A DNA stretch of 18,244 nucleotides from Polynucleobacter meluiroseus (GCA_945867755.1 CAMBJN010000010.1:1-18244); one strand, 5' to 3'; positions 1 to 9,040 are shown, counted from the stretch's first letter. Made by a program: numbers and translations. Notes: generated by a model not told the origin, from the sequence alone.

Positions 1-1
1 T

Positions 2-97
2 GGCAAAGGCCATGAAGAAACTCAAGAAATTGCAGGGAAAAAACACCCATTCTCTGATCGAGTCCATGTGCAATTGGCCATGGGAGGTGTTGCCTGA
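2..97 (+). CDS. murE: UDP-N-acetylmuramoyl-tripeptide synthase MurE, C-terminal fragment
   Basis: The window opens inside a reading frame that runs to TGA at 95-97 and encodes the last 31 residues of a protein. It begins with GKGHEETQ and ends with LAMGGVA. The GKGHE motif followed by a short stretch with 'SDR' is the conserved C-terminal end of MurE, the ligase that adds the third amino acid (normally meso-diaminopimelate in Gram-negatives) to UDP-MurNAc-L-Ala-D-Glu in the cytoplasm. The position directly before murF agrees with dcw order. The stop codon shares its last base with the murF ATG (TGATG), so the two genes are probably translationally coupled. The catalytic parts lie upstream of the window, so amino acid specificity cannot be read here. 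Confidence 0.88.
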   Translation, partial: GKGHEETQEIAGKKHPFSDRVHVQLAMGGVA

Positions 98-1524
98 TGA
101 GCCTAAATATGCAACACATGCCCCTGTCGATGATTTCAGAGTTTTTGCCAGATGCTCAACTGATGAACATCTCATTATCTGATCAAGTAGTTAAGCGATT
201 CATTAGCGATAGTCGTCAAGTCATGGATGGTGATCTGTTTATTGTTTTGCGCGGTGAAAAATTTGACGCACACGATTTTTTAATTGATGTGCAAGCCAAG
301 GGAGCGATAGCTTGCTTGGTCAGCTCAGTAGAGAAGTTACCTCAAGACTTTCCGGCAATTGTGGTCAAAGACACTCGGAAAGCTCTACAAACATTAGCCA
401 GTAGATGGAAGCAATACTGCAGTCAGAATAAATTAAAGCAAGTGGTGATTGTGACGGGCAGCAATGGCAAGACAACTGTGAAGGGCATGATTCAAAGTAT
501 TTTTGAGGCTGCCGTAGGGGTTGATAAGACTTTAGCCACACAGGGCAACTTTAATAACGATATTGGTTTGCCATTGACTCTATTGCGCCTAAATTTAAAC
601 CATGAGTTGGCGGTCGTTGAGTTGGGTATGAATCATCCTGGTGAAACAGCGGCATTGGCAAACATTGCAAAACCAAGCATTGCATTGATCAACAATGCGC
701 AACGTGAACATCAAGAGTTCATGGAAACAGTCGACGCTGTTGCCAAAGAACATGCTTTGGCCATTGAGTCATTGCCTGAGGGTGGTATGGCTGTTTATCC
801 AGCTGATTCTGAATACAGTGCGTATTGGAAAAAAGTTGCCAATCAACGAACCGTTGTTGATTTTGCATTTAATCAAAAGGCTGCAGTCTGGGGTGAATGG
901 TTTGATCAGGCAAGTGACCAAATAATGATCCACACACCACAAGGTGATCTCAAAGTGAAATTAAATATTTTGGGAAATCATAATGCCTGCAATGCTGTTG
1001 CTGCATCCGCTGTGGCTATTGCAGCTGGTATCTCTCCGGCAATGATTAAGGCAGGCTTGGAATCATTTCAACCTGTGAATGGAAGAATGCAAAAGCATTG
1101 CCTGACCGATGACCTCACTGTGATTGATGATAGCTATAACGCCAATCCTGATTCTGTTCGAGCTGCAATTGATGTTTTATCCAATATTAAAACAGCTGCT
1201 TGGCTTGTCTTGGGTGATATGGGTGAAGTCGGTAATCAAGGACCGGAATTCCATCGCGAAGTTGGTCATTACGCCGGTGAAAAAGGCATTCAAAAATTAT
1301 TTGCTTTGGGCGACTTGAGTAAAGAAGCTGTTGTTGCTTATCAAGCTTCTGCCACTAATGGCAATGTTGCGCAGCACTTTACCGATGTTTCTGAACTCTG
1401 TACAGAGTTGAATAAATCATTACAAGCAAGAAAAAATCATGAAGAGGTGACGCTTCTGGTTAAGGGATCGCGCTTTATGCGCATGGAGAGAGTTGTTAAA
1501 GCTCTCGCAGAGGAGATGCACTAA
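97..1524 (+). CDS. murF: UDP-N-acetylmuramoyl-tripeptide--D-alanyl-D-alanine ligase MurF
   Basis: MurF adds D-Ala-D-Ala to UDP-MurNAc-tripeptide using ATP, the last cytoplasmic ligase step before the lipid-linked stages. The 475-residue length is usual for the family. Seen in order: an N-terminal UDP-substrate domain (about 1-110), the ATP loop GSNGKTT at residues 121-127, NFNNDIG near 151-157, the ELGMNHPGE motif near 175-183, NNAQREH near 199-205, an HNACNA motif near 297, and the C-terminal domain with DDSYNANPDSV at 344-354. The ATG overlaps the murE stop by one base. A GGAGG at 83-87 lies nine bases upstream, supporting this start, although further in-frame ATGs exist at codons 5, 8 and 12. 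Its stop overlaps the mraY start by one base. All key motifs are intact. Confidence 0.97.
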   Translation: MSLNMQHMPLSMISEFLPDAQLMNISLSDQVVKRFISDSRQVMDGDLFIVLRGEKFDAHDFLIDVQAKGAIACLVSSVEKLPQDFPAIVVKDTRKALQTLASRWKQYCSQNKLKQVVIVTGSNGKTTVKGMIQSIFEAAVGVDKTLATQGNFNNDIGLPLTLLRLNLNHELAVVELGMNHPGETAALANIAKPSIALINNAQREHQEFMETVDAVAKEHALAIESLPEGGMAVYPADSEYSAYWKKVANQRTVVDFAFNQKAAVWGEWFDQASDQIMIHTPQGDLKVKLNILGNHNACNAVAASAVAIAAGISPAMIKAGLESFQPVNGRMQKHCLTDDLTVIDDSYNANPDSVRAAIDVLSNIKTAAWLVLGDMGEVGNQGPEFHREVGHYAGEKGIQKLFALGDLSKEAVVAYQASATNGNVAQHFTDVSELCTELNKSLQARKNHEEVTLLVKGSRFMRMERVVKALAEEMH

Positions 1525-2693
1525 TGTTGTTATGGCTTGCACAAATACTACAAGATGACTTTGGTTTTTTACGAGTCATTAACTACATCACACTTAGAGC
1601 AGTGATGGCTACCTTGACGGCTGGATTGATTGGATTATTTTTTGGCCCCTGGGTCATTCGTCGTTTAACTGCTATGAAAGTAGGCCAAGCCGTTCGTACC
1701 GATGGCCCACAAACTCATTTGGTTAAAACTGGCACGCCCACCATGGGCGGCGTATTGATTTTGATTGGTATTGCGATTTCAACATTGCTGTGGGCTGACC
1801 TATCAAATCGTTTCATTTGGATTGTATTGATTGTGACATTGGGGTTCGGTGCCATTGGCTGGGTTGATGACTATCGCAAAGTTGTTTATCGAGACCCGAA
1901 GGGCATGTCATCCAAAGAGAAATATTTTTGGCAATCTTTGATTGGTTTATTTGCTGCTATTTACTTGGCCTTCTCCGTATCAGAAGTGAATAACCTGAAA
2001 GTATTAGAACTTTTCATCAGTTGGGTGCAGAGCGGTTTCTCAATTGATTTGCCAGCGAAATCTAATTTATATGTGCCTTTCTTTAAAGAAATCAGTTATC
2101 CGCTGGGAGTGCTTGGTTTCATTGTCCTGAGTTATCTGGTGATTGTGGGAAGTTCAAACGCAGTGAACTTAACAGACGGTTTAGATGGATTAGTGATCAT
2201 GCCGGTGATTTTGGTTGGAGCGGCATTGGGTGTGTTTGCTTACGTGATGGGTAATGCGATTTACACCAAATATCTTTTATTCCCATTCATTCCTGGTGCT
2301 GGCGAACTGATGATTTTCTGTGGGGCCATGAGTGGAGCCGGTTTGGCGTTTTTATGGTTTAACACTCATCCCGCACAAGTGTTCATGGGAGATGTTGGTG
2401 CCCTTGCACTGGGCGGTGCCTTAGGAACTGTGGCTGTGATCGTCAGACAAGAAATTGTTTTATTCGTGATGGGCGGAATTTTTGTGGCTGAAACCGTGTC
2501 AGTCATCTTGCAAGTGGCTTGGTTCAAGTTCACTAAAAAATTCTATGGCGAAGGTCGACGAATTTTCAAGATGGCACCACTGCATCATCATTTTGAATTG
2601 AGTGGGTGGAAAGAAACGCAAGTCGTGGTTCGCTTTTGGATCATCACTATTTTGTTGGTGTTGATTGGTTTATCTAGCTTGAAATTGCGATAG
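1524..2693 (+). CDS. mraY: Phospho-N-acetylmuramoyl-pentapeptide-transferase MraY
   Basis: MraY transfers phospho-MurNAc-pentapeptide from UDP to undecaprenyl phosphate, making lipid I at the inner membrane. The protein has 389 residues, somewhat longer than the roughly 360 of E. coli, and has many hydrophobic segments consistent with about ten membrane helices. Family signatures are present: RTDGPQTHLVKTGTPTMGG near 58-76, the DD pair at 115-116 in GWVDDYRKV, NLTDGLDG at 215-222, the catalytic-site aspartate D290 in FMGDVGALALGG, and the LHHHFEL histidine cluster at 353-359. The ATG overlaps the murF TAA by one base (TAATG) and is preceded by an AGGAG-type ribosome site. An extra segment around 155-190 (between the DD and NLTDG motifs) contributes to the length; I infer this is a lineage trait. 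Confidence 0.97.
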   Translation: MLLWLAQILQDDFGFLRVINYITLRAVMATLTAGLIGLFFGPWVIRRLTAMKVGQAVRTDGPQTHLVKTGTPTMGGVLILIGIAISTLLWADLSNRFIWIVLIVTLGFGAIGWVDDYRKVVYRDPKGMSSKEKYFWQSLIGLFAAIYLAFSVSEVNNLKVLELFISWVQSGFSIDLPAKSNLYVPFFKEISYPLGVLGFIVLSYLVIVGSSNAVNLTDGLDGLVIMPVILVGAALGVFAYVMGNAIYTKYLLFPFIPGAGELMIFCGAMSGAGLAFLWFNTHPAQVFMGDVGALALGGALGTVAVIVRQEIVLFVMGGIFVAETVSVILQVAWFKFTKKFYGEGRRIFKMAPLHHHFELSGWKETQVVVRFWIITILLVLIGLSSLKLR

Positions 2694-2700
2694 GAAAAAA

Positions 2701-4287
2701 GTGATTCAATTACAGCACCCATTTGGCAAAGAGCACCCTCAGACAATGAGGGTTTTGGTGCTTGGCTTGGGCGAGTCAGGTGCTGCGATGGTTCGTTGGT
2801 GTGTTGCTCAGGGTGCTCAAGTTTCTGTGGCTGATACCAGATCACTTGAGCAGTTATCTGAGGGCGCAAAAAAATATCATCAAGCAGTTAAAGACTTGGG
2901 CGTCAAAGAGATTCATTTTGGTGGATTGTCTGCAGAGTTATTGAATGGCATCGATGTGATTGCAATCAGTCCTGGCCTATCTCATTTGCAAGAGCCAGTT
3001 CAATCATTTTTAGCGATTGCTGCAGAAAAAGAAATATCTGTGTGGAGTGAGATTGAGTTTTTTGCTCAAGCCATTCAAGCATTAAAAGACGAGCAAAGCT
3101 ATAACGTAAAAGTGATTGCGATCACTGGCACCAATGGCAAAACAACCACCACTGCATTGACAGGCTTGTTGTGCGAAAGAGCTGGCAAGTCTGTGGCAGT
3201 AGCAGGTAATATCAGCCCAGCTGCTTTAGACAAATTATTAGATATTGAAGAATTGCCGAATGTTTGGGTTTTAGAGCTTTCTAGTTTTCAGCTTCAACAC
3301 ACTTATAGTCTTCATGCTGATGCTGCGACTGTTTTGAATGTGACTCAAGATCATTTGGATTGGCACGGTGATTTTTCACAATATGCAGCAGCCAAGGCCA
3401 GAATTTTCAGCTCCAATACGATTGCTGTAATAAATCGTGATGACGTCGTCGTCATGAACATGCAATCTGATATGGACGTGATGCGCACGATTACTTTTGG
3501 TGTTAAAGCCCCTGATGAAGAAGATGCATTTGGTGTTCTTCATGATACGGCAGCTGGTGGTATCGATTGGTTGGTATGGACTGAACCTGATTTAGAGGCT
3601 TTGGAATTAAAAGCAAAACGCCGTCGTAAAAAGGCTGATCTAGAGGATGAGCCTTTGAGGTTGAAGCGCTTGATGCCTGCAGATGCTTTACGCATCAAAG
3701 GAAGACATAACGCCAGCAACGCGCTGGCGGCTTTGGCTCTGTGCACTGCAATTGATATTCCGATGGGACCGTTGCTGCATGGCTTGCGCGAGTACAAAGG
3801 CGAGCCACATCGCATGCAGACGATTGCCATCGTTGAAGGTGTTGAATACATCGATGATAGTAAAGGTACCAATGTGGGCGCTACTTTGGCAGCTCTGAAT
3901 GGTTTGGGGCAGTCAGGTTCAAGTTCAGGCTCAGGAGCCAGTGAGCGCGCAAGAATTATTTTGATTGCTGGTGGTGAGGGCAAGGGCCAAGATTTTTCTC
4001 CGCTTAGTCAAGCGCTTGTGCGTCATGCCAAAGCAATCATTTTGATTGGCAGAGATGCACCTGCCATGAGAAGTACATTCGAGTCTTCAGGTGTCACTAT
4101 CTGTGATGCTGATACCTTAGAGCAAGCTGTCGAGTCAGCCGCTGAGATAGCAAAATCAGGTGACTTGGTCTTGTTATCACCGGCCTGCGCAAGTTTTGAC
4201 ATGTTCAAAGATTATGCGCATCGCGCTCAAGTCTTCATTGATGCCGTGAATGAGTTGGCCAGCCTGAAAGGTCAGGTGAGCGCATGA
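2701..4287 (+). CDS. murD: UDP-N-acetylmuramoyl-L-alanine--D-glutamate ligase MurD
   Basis: MurD adds D-glutamate to UDP-MurNAc-L-Ala in the cytoplasm. Seen: an N-terminal nucleotide-fold domain (VLVLGLGESG at 18-27), ATP loop GTNGKTT at 143-149, LELSSFQL near 191-198, NVTQDHLDWHG near 213-223, RHNASNALAA near 335-344, DDSKGTN at 385-391 and SPACASFDMF at 493-502. At 528 residues it is about 90 longer than E. coli MurD (438). The excess lies partly in a charged insertion (about 290-325, with KAKRRRKK) and a Ser/Gly-rich stretch (about 404-415). The GTG start is chosen because an AGGA at 2692-2695 sits five bases upstream. An in-frame ATG at 2746 (codon 16), directly before the Rossmann-like strand, has no good ribosome site and is the alternative. 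The gene follows mraY after 7 nt and overlaps ftsW by 4 nt. Confidence 0.96.
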   Translation: MIQLQHPFGKEHPQTMRVLVLGLGESGAAMVRWCVAQGAQVSVADTRSLEQLSEGAKKYHQAVKDLGVKEIHFGGLSAELLNGIDVIAISPGLSHLQEPVQSFLAIAAEKEISVWSEIEFFAQAIQALKDEQSYNVKVIAITGTNGKTTTTALTGLLCERAGKSVAVAGNISPAALDKLLDIEELPNVWVLELSSFQLQHTYSLHADAATVLNVTQDHLDWHGDFSQYAAAKARIFSSNTIAVINRDDVVVMNMQSDMDVMRTITFGVKAPDEEDAFGVLHDTAAGGIDWLVWTEPDLEALELKAKRRRKKADLEDEPLRLKRLMPADALRIKGRHNASNALAALALCTAIDIPMGPLLHGLREYKGEPHRMQTIAIVEGVEYIDDSKGTNVGATLAALNGLGQSGSSSGSGASERARIILIAGGEGKGQDFSPLSQALVRHAKAIILIGRDAPAMRSTFESSGVTICDADTLEQAVESAAEIAKSGDLVLLSPACASFDMFKDYAHRAQVFIDAVNELASLKGQVSA

Positions 4288-5549
4288 TTCAATTCTTTAA
4301 ACGTTTCAGTACCAATGGCATCAGTGGTGTCAAAGGTGGCATTAAAGAAGGATTCGAAGATTTCCGCTTGGGATTACGGGATGCTACAACCGTGGTTCGC
4401 CCAACTCGCTCACGCATGATGGAATATGACCAGCCTTTGTTATGGGCTGTTTTAATTCTCGTGACATTGGGCCTTGTGATGGTTTATTCAGCATCCATTG
4501 CTTTGCCAGACGGCCCTAAATATGCCAAATACAGCAGTAGTCATTTTTTAATTAGGCATGCTATTTCAATAGTGATTGCTTTCACCGTTGGCGTTCTTGC
4601 ATTCAAGGTGCCTCTCAAAGTTTGGGATCGTCTAGCCCCCGCTATTTTTGTTTTGGCATTCATCATGCTAATTTTTGTTTTGATTCCAGGTGTTGGCAAA
4701 GGTGTGAATGGCGCTAAACGTTGGATATCACTGGGCATCACGAATTTCCAACCATCAGAATTTATGAAGTTGGCGGTGGTTTTATTTGCAGCCTGGTACA
4801 CCGTACAGCGCCAGGATTATTTACATACCTTGGTTAAAGGTTTACTCCCCATGGGGGCAGCTGTGATAGCGGTGGGTGCGTTGTTGTTATGGCAACCAGA
4901 CATGGGCGCTTTCATGGTGATAGCAGTAATCGCTATGGGCCTATTATTTTTGGGTGGGATTAACGCCAAGTTATTTGGCGCACTAACAGTATTGGCTGTT
5001 GGCAGTTTTGCTGCCATCATCATCTTTTCTGAATTCAGGCGACAGCGCATTTTTGCTTACCTTGACCCTTGGAACGCAGAGCATGCGGCTGGTAAAGCCT
5101 ATCAATTAACGCACTCATTGATGGCATTTGGTCGAGGAGAATGGTTTGGGGTTGGTTTGGGTGGAAGTATTGAAAAACTGCATTACTTACCTGAAGCTCA
5201 TACAGATTTTATTTTGGCAGTGATCGGTGAAGAACTGGGCTTTGTTGGTGTTGCCGTTGTCATCGGCATTTTCTACTGGATCATTCGAAGAGCTTTTTTG
5301 ATTGGCCGAACTGCTTTGCAATTAGATCGAAGTTTTGCAGGTTTGGTTGCTAAAGGCATCGCCATTTGGATTGGTTGGCAGGCGTTCATCAATATGGGCG
5401 TTAACTTGGGAATCTTACCGACAAAAGGTTTGACCTTGCCATTCGTCAGTTTTGGCGGTTCAGGTTTGATGATGAATGCGGTAGCGATCGCGATCTTGTT
5501 AAAGATTGATGTGGAAAACAGAGTCTTGATGAGGGGTGGCAAGCTATGA
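4284..5549 (+). CDS. ftsW: Peptidoglycan glycosyltransferase FtsW (SEDS family, septal)
   Basis: FtsW polymerises lipid II into septal glycan strands together with its cognate PBP (FtsI). The protein has 421 residues: an N-terminal cytoplasmic tail of about 50 residues rich in basic and glycine residues, then about ten membrane helices. SEDS signatures are present: GAKRWISLGITNFQPSEFMKL near 143-163, YLPEAHTDF at 301-309 with D308 aligning with the catalytic aspartate, GEELGF near 315-320, and the C-terminal NLGILPTKGLTLPFVSFGGSG at 374-394. Its location between murD and murG distinguishes FtsW from RodA. The ATG overlaps the murD TGA as ATGA, and an AGGTGA lies just upstream. Its own stop overlaps the murG start in the same way. 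Confidence 0.96.
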   Translation: MIQFFKRFSTNGISGVKGGIKEGFEDFRLGLRDATTVVRPTRSRMMEYDQPLLWAVLILVTLGLVMVYSASIALPDGPKYAKYSSSHFLIRHAISIVIAFTVGVLAFKVPLKVWDRLAPAIFVLAFIMLIFVLIPGVGKGVNGAKRWISLGITNFQPSEFMKLAVVLFAAWYTVQRQDYLHTLVKGLLPMGAAVIAVGALLLWQPDMGAFMVIAVIAMGLLFLGGINAKLFGALTVLAVGSFAAIIIFSEFRRQRIFAYLDPWNAEHAAGKAYQLTHSLMAFGRGEWFGVGLGGSIEKLHYLPEAHTDFILAVIGEELGFVGVAVVIGIFYWIIRRAFLIGRTALQLDRSFAGLVAKGIAIWIGWQAFINMGVNLGILPTKGLTLPFVSFGGSGLMMNAVAIAILLKIDVENRVLMRGGKL

Positions 5550-6628
5550 CCCACTCACCAACTTTACTAGTCATGGCTGGTGGCACTGGCGGACATATTT
5601 TCCCAGGCTTAGCCGTGGCTGAATATTTGCGTGAGCGTGGCTGGAATGTTTCTTGGTTGGGTAACGTCAAAGGCATGGAGTATCGATTGGTGCCTCCAAG
5701 AGGTTTTGCATTTGAATCAATTCAGTTTGGTGGTTTAAGAGGTAAAGGGATTAAAACCTTGATACTTTTACCATTTAATTTATTACGAGCATTTTGGCAA
5801 AGTATTCAAGTATTGCGTCGCGTAAAACCAGATGTTGTATTGGGCATGGGTGGTTATGTCACATTCCCGGCTGGAATGATGAGTGTTTTACTGGGTAAGC
5901 CCTTGGTATTGCATGAGCAAAATTCAATCGCTGGTTTAGCTAATAAAGTTTTAGCTAAAGTTGCAGATAAAGCATTGTGCGCATTTCCAAATGCATTACC
6001 TGGCGCAGTTTGGTTGGGAAATCCTTTGCGTGCCGGCATGAGTCAAATTAAATCTCCGCAAGCTCGATACTCCGCAAGATCTGGTCGTTTGCAGATTTTG
6101 GTGGTTGGAGGTAGTTTGGGTGCAGCCGCTCTGAATGAAGTGGTGCCAGAGGCCCTTGCAAAAATCCCAGCTGAATCTAGACCATCGGTGATTCATCAAG
6201 CAGGTGAGAAGCACCTTGATCAATTACGTCAAAAATACGCCAGTTTGAATGTGGAAGCAGAAGTTGTTCCATTCATTGATGACATGGTCACCGTCTACGC
6301 GAATGCAGACCTGGTCATTTGCCGGGCTGGCGCAATGACTGTGGCGGAAATTTCAGCAGTTGGTGTTGCATCTTATCTAGTGCCTTTTCCATTCGCTGTT
6401 GATGATCATCAAACTTCAAATGCAAGATTTCTTTCAGATGCAGGTGCTGCTGTGTTGATGCCACAGGTTGATATGACGGCCACTTCATTGGCTGACTATT
6501 TACAAACAGTTGATCGCGAAGAATTATTAAAAATGGCTGATCATGCCTTAAGTCAGGCCAAGCCAAATGCAACCAAAGATGTTGCAGAGATATGTCAAAT
6601 GTTATCTAAGAGAGCGGTCCAGCCATGA
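5546..6628 (+). CDS. murG: UDP-N-acetylglucosamine--lipid I GlcNAc transferase MurG
   Basis: MurG adds GlcNAc to lipid I on the cytoplasmic face of the inner membrane, producing lipid II. It is 360 residues long, close to the family norm, and has the GT-B two-domain layout. Seen: the first glycine loop GGTGGHIFPG at 12-21 near the N-terminus, MGGYVTFP near 101-108, the HEQN motif at 123-126, the second glycine loop VVGGSLGA at 186-193, HQAGEKH at 217-223, and the UDP-GlcNAc-binding region RAGAMTVAEI at 260-269 with FAVDDHQTSNA at 283-293. The start codon overlaps the ftsW stop (ATGA), with GAGGGG a short distance upstream. The stop overlaps murC by 4 nt. Nothing is missing or truncated. Confidence 0.97.
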   Translation: MTHSPTLLVMAGGTGGHIFPGLAVAEYLRERGWNVSWLGNVKGMEYRLVPPRGFAFESIQFGGLRGKGIKTLILLPFNLLRAFWQSIQVLRRVKPDVVLGMGGYVTFPAGMMSVLLGKPLVLHEQNSIAGLANKVLAKVADKALCAFPNALPGAVWLGNPLRAGMSQIKSPQARYSARSGRLQILVVGGSLGAAALNEVVPEALAKIPAESRPSVIHQAGEKHLDQLRQKYASLNVEAEVVPFIDDMVTVYANADLVICRAGAMTVAEISAVGVASYLVPFPFAVDDHQTSNARFLSDAGAAVLMPQVDMTATSLADYLQTVDREELLKMADHALSQAKPNATKDVAEICQMLSKRAVQP

Positions 6629-8058
6629 AGCACATTCTTCATCAAATTCATTTTGTAGGCATTGGCGGCGCAGGTATGAGCGGCATTGCCGAAGTGTTAC
6701 TCAATCTTGGTTATAAGGTGAGTGGCTCAGACATGGCTGAAAGTGCAACCACCAAACGCTTGCGGGAGTGTGGCGCTGAAATCAGCATTGGCCATCATGC
6801 TAAAAATGTGGGTAGTGCAGAAGCAGTGGTTATTTCAACAGCTGTTACCGGAGATAACCCAGAAGTCTTAGCTGCACGCGCGGCTCGTATTCCAATTGTG
6901 CCAAGAGCAGTGATGCTTGGTGAGTTGATGCGCTTAAAGCAGGGTATTGCTATTGCAGGAACTCATGGCAAAACAACAACAACCAGCCTACTAGCATCAG
7001 TCTTAGCTGAGGGTGGTTTGGATCCAACGTTTGTGATTGGTGGCAAGTTAACTTCTGCTGGTGCAAATGCACGCTTGGGCACGGGTGATTTTATCGTCGC
7101 CGAAGCCGATGAATCAGACGCATCCTTTTTGAACTTATTACCGGTGATTGAGGTGATCACCAACATTGATGCTGATCACATGGATACCTATCAGCATGAT
7201 ATGGCCAAATTAAAACAAGCTTTTGTGCAATTCACGCAACGCATGCCGTTTTATGGCATTGCAGTGCTGTGTGTTGATGATCAAAACGTGCGTGATATTT
7301 TGCCCTTTGTGTCGCAACCTATTCTTGGGTATGGCTTATCTGAAGACGCTGATGTGCGCGCCATTGATGTTGTTGCAGATGGTCCTCAAATGCATTTCAC
7401 CACCTTGCGTCATACCGTGCGTCGCCATGGCGATACGCCAGGACCATTGAAGGTCACTCTGAATTTACCTGGCTTACACAATGTGTGTAACGCACTGGCA
7501 GCCATTGCGATTGCCACTGAGTTGGGCGTTAGTGATGCGGCAATCATTAAGGCTCTCAAGGAGTTCCACGGCGTTGGTCGTCGGTTCCAGCGTTACGGAG
7601 AAGTGAAATTGCCTGAGGGCGGCACATGCACGGTGATTGATGATTATGGTCATCATCCGGTAGAAATGGCAGCAACACTATCTGCTACCAGAGGTGCATT
7701 CCCAGGTCGCCGATTATTGTTGGCATTCCAACCGCATCGATTCACCAGAACACGCGACTGCTTTGGTGAGTTTGTGAGAGTTCTTCAAGGTTTTGATGCT
7801 TTGGCTTTAACGGAAGTTTATCCAGCAGGTGAGGCGAAAATTGTGGGTGCTGATGGAGAAAGCTTGATCAAAGTTTTGGCAAAAGCCAAAGAGACTGATC
7901 GCTTATTGGATATTGCTAGTACGAAGTTTGTAAAAGATGTGAATGATTTACCAAATTTAGTGATGAGTATGGCGCGTGATGGTGATGTGATCATCACCAT
8001 GGGTGCGGGTTCTATCTCTGCTGTTCCAGGAAAGTTAGCAGGAGTCTCAAATGCCTGA
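6625..8058 (+). CDS. murC: UDP-N-acetylmuramate--L-alanine ligase MurC
   Basis: MurC adds L-alanine to UDP-MurNAc, the first amino acid of the stem peptide. The 477-residue protein shows the three Mur ligase domains: an N-terminal UDP-binding fold (HFVGIGGAGMSGIAE at 9-23), the central ATPase domain with GTHGKTTTT at 112-120, EADESDASF at 160-168 and NIDADHMDTY at 180-189, and the C-terminal domain with LHNVCNALAA near 284-293, DDYGHHPVE at 339-347 and FQPHRFTRT near 368-376. The ATG overlaps the murG stop by four bases. The 3' end overlaps ddl by eight bases, so ddl begins inside the last codons of murC. murB, which lies beside murC in some bacteria, is absent here, which I recall as normal in Burkholderiales. 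Confidence 0.97.
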   Translation: MKHILHQIHFVGIGGAGMSGIAEVLLNLGYKVSGSDMAESATTKRLRECGAEISIGHHAKNVGSAEAVVISTAVTGDNPEVLAARAARIPIVPRAVMLGELMRLKQGIAIAGTHGKTTTTSLLASVLAEGGLDPTFVIGGKLTSAGANARLGTGDFIVAEADESDASFLNLLPVIEVITNIDADHMDTYQHDMAKLKQAFVQFTQRMPFYGIAVLCVDDQNVRDILPFVSQPILGYGLSEDADVRAIDVVADGPQMHFTTLRHTVRRHGDTPGPLKVTLNLPGLHNVCNALAAIAIATELGVSDAAIIKALKEFHGVGRRFQRYGEVKLPEGGTCTVIDDYGHHPVEMAATLSATRGAFPGRRLLLAFQPHRFTRTRDCFGEFVRVLQGFDALALTEVYPAGEAKIVGADGESLIKVLAKAKETDRLLDIASTKFVKDVNDLPNLVMSMARDGDVIITMGAGSISAVPGKLAGVSNA

Positions 8059-9040
8059 TCTCATAAATAGTTGGAGTGCAGCAGTACAAAAAGATTTGGC
8101 TCAAGTGAATGTTGCTGCATTGGGCAAGGTCGGCGTATTGCTTGGTGGTAAATCTGGCGAGAGAGAAATTTCTTTGATGTCTGGTAAAGGTGTGTTAGAT
8201 GCATTGATCTCAAAAGGTGTGAATGCTCATCCATTCGATCCGGGCCAACAAGCAATCACAGAATTGGCTGCCCAGAAATTTGATCGAGTCTTCATTGCCC
8301 TTCATGGCCGTTATGGCGAAGACGGGACGATGCAAGGTCTCTTGGAGCAAATGACTTTACCTTATACGGGTAGTGGCGTTTTAGCTTCCGCAATTGCGAT
8401 TGATAAACAAGCCACAAAGCGCTTGTGGTCTAGTTTTAATTTAGCCACCCCTCGGTTTGCTATGTTGAATACCAATAGTGATTGGCAAAAAATTGTGCAA
8501 GATATTGGCCTGCCGATCATTGTTAAGCCAGCCAGAGAGGGTTCATCGCTTGGCTTGAGTAAGGTCACAAAGCTTGAAGATTTACCAACAGCTTATGCAT
8601 TAGCGGTGAAGCTTGATCGTGATGTGATGGCAGAGCAATGCATCATTGGTGAAGAGTTAACTTGTCCGCTCGTGGGTGACGGTGAGAATGCCAGGGCATT
8701 GCCTGTGATCAGAATTGTGGCTCCAGACTCTAATTACGACTATCACAATAAATATTTTTCAGACGACACCAAGTATTTATGTCCTACAGGATTAGATCTA
8801 GCGCTTGAGGAAAAAGTACAAGAACTTGCTTTGAGTGCATACCGTGCTTTAGGTTGTAAAGGTTGGGGTCGTGCAGATGTGATGATTGATCGCGAGACTA
8901 ATCAGCCTTATTTATTGGAAATGAATACTGCGCCTGGTATGACCGGCCATTCATTGGTGCCGATGGCTGCAAAAGCAGCTGGGGTTGAATACGCTGATTT
9001 GGTGTTGTGGTTATTGAGCAAGGCAGGTGTTCACTCATGA
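8051..9040 (+). CDS. ddl: D-alanine--D-alanine ligase
   Basis: This enzyme joins two D-alanines using ATP, making the dipeptide that MurF adds. It is an ATP-grasp protein of 329 residues. Seen: LLGGKSGEREISLMSG at 30-45, LHGRYGEDGTMQG at 84-96, the ATP-grasp strand IIVKPAREGSSLGLSKV at 156-172, the omega-loop region NKYFSDDTKYLCP at 233-245, GWGRADVMID near 271-280, and the metal and substrate motif LLEMNTAPGMTGHSLVP at 288-304. About 25 extra residues precede the usual first strand, which starts near residue 27, compared with E. coli DdlB. The ATG at 8051 has AGGAG at 8040-8044, six bases upstream, which supports the longer form. It overlaps murC by 8 nt and ftsQ by 4 nt. The DdlB class is likely from context. 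Confidence 0.96.
   Translation: MPDLINSWSAAVQKDLAQVNVAALGKVGVLLGGKSGEREISLMSGKGVLDALISKGVNAHPFDPGQQAITELAAQKFDRVFIALHGRYGEDGTMQGLLEQMTLPYTGSGVLASAIAIDKQATKRLWSSFNLATPRFAMLNTNSDWQKIVQDIGLPIIVKPAREGSSLGLSKVTKLEDLPTAYALAVKLDRDVMAEQCIIGEELTCPLVGDGENARALPVIRIVAPDSNYDYHNKYFSDDTKYLCPTGLDLALEEKVQELALSAYRALGCKGWGRADVMIDRETNQPYLLEMNTAPGMTGHSLVPMAAKAAGVEYADLVLWLLSKAGVHS

Noticed and set aside
3540..3983. 147-codon open frame on the - strand opposite murD
   Set aside because: It lies wholly opposite a conserved murD sequence, has a Pro/Ser/Lys-rich composition with no recognisable domain, and is explained by the codon pattern of the + strand gene.
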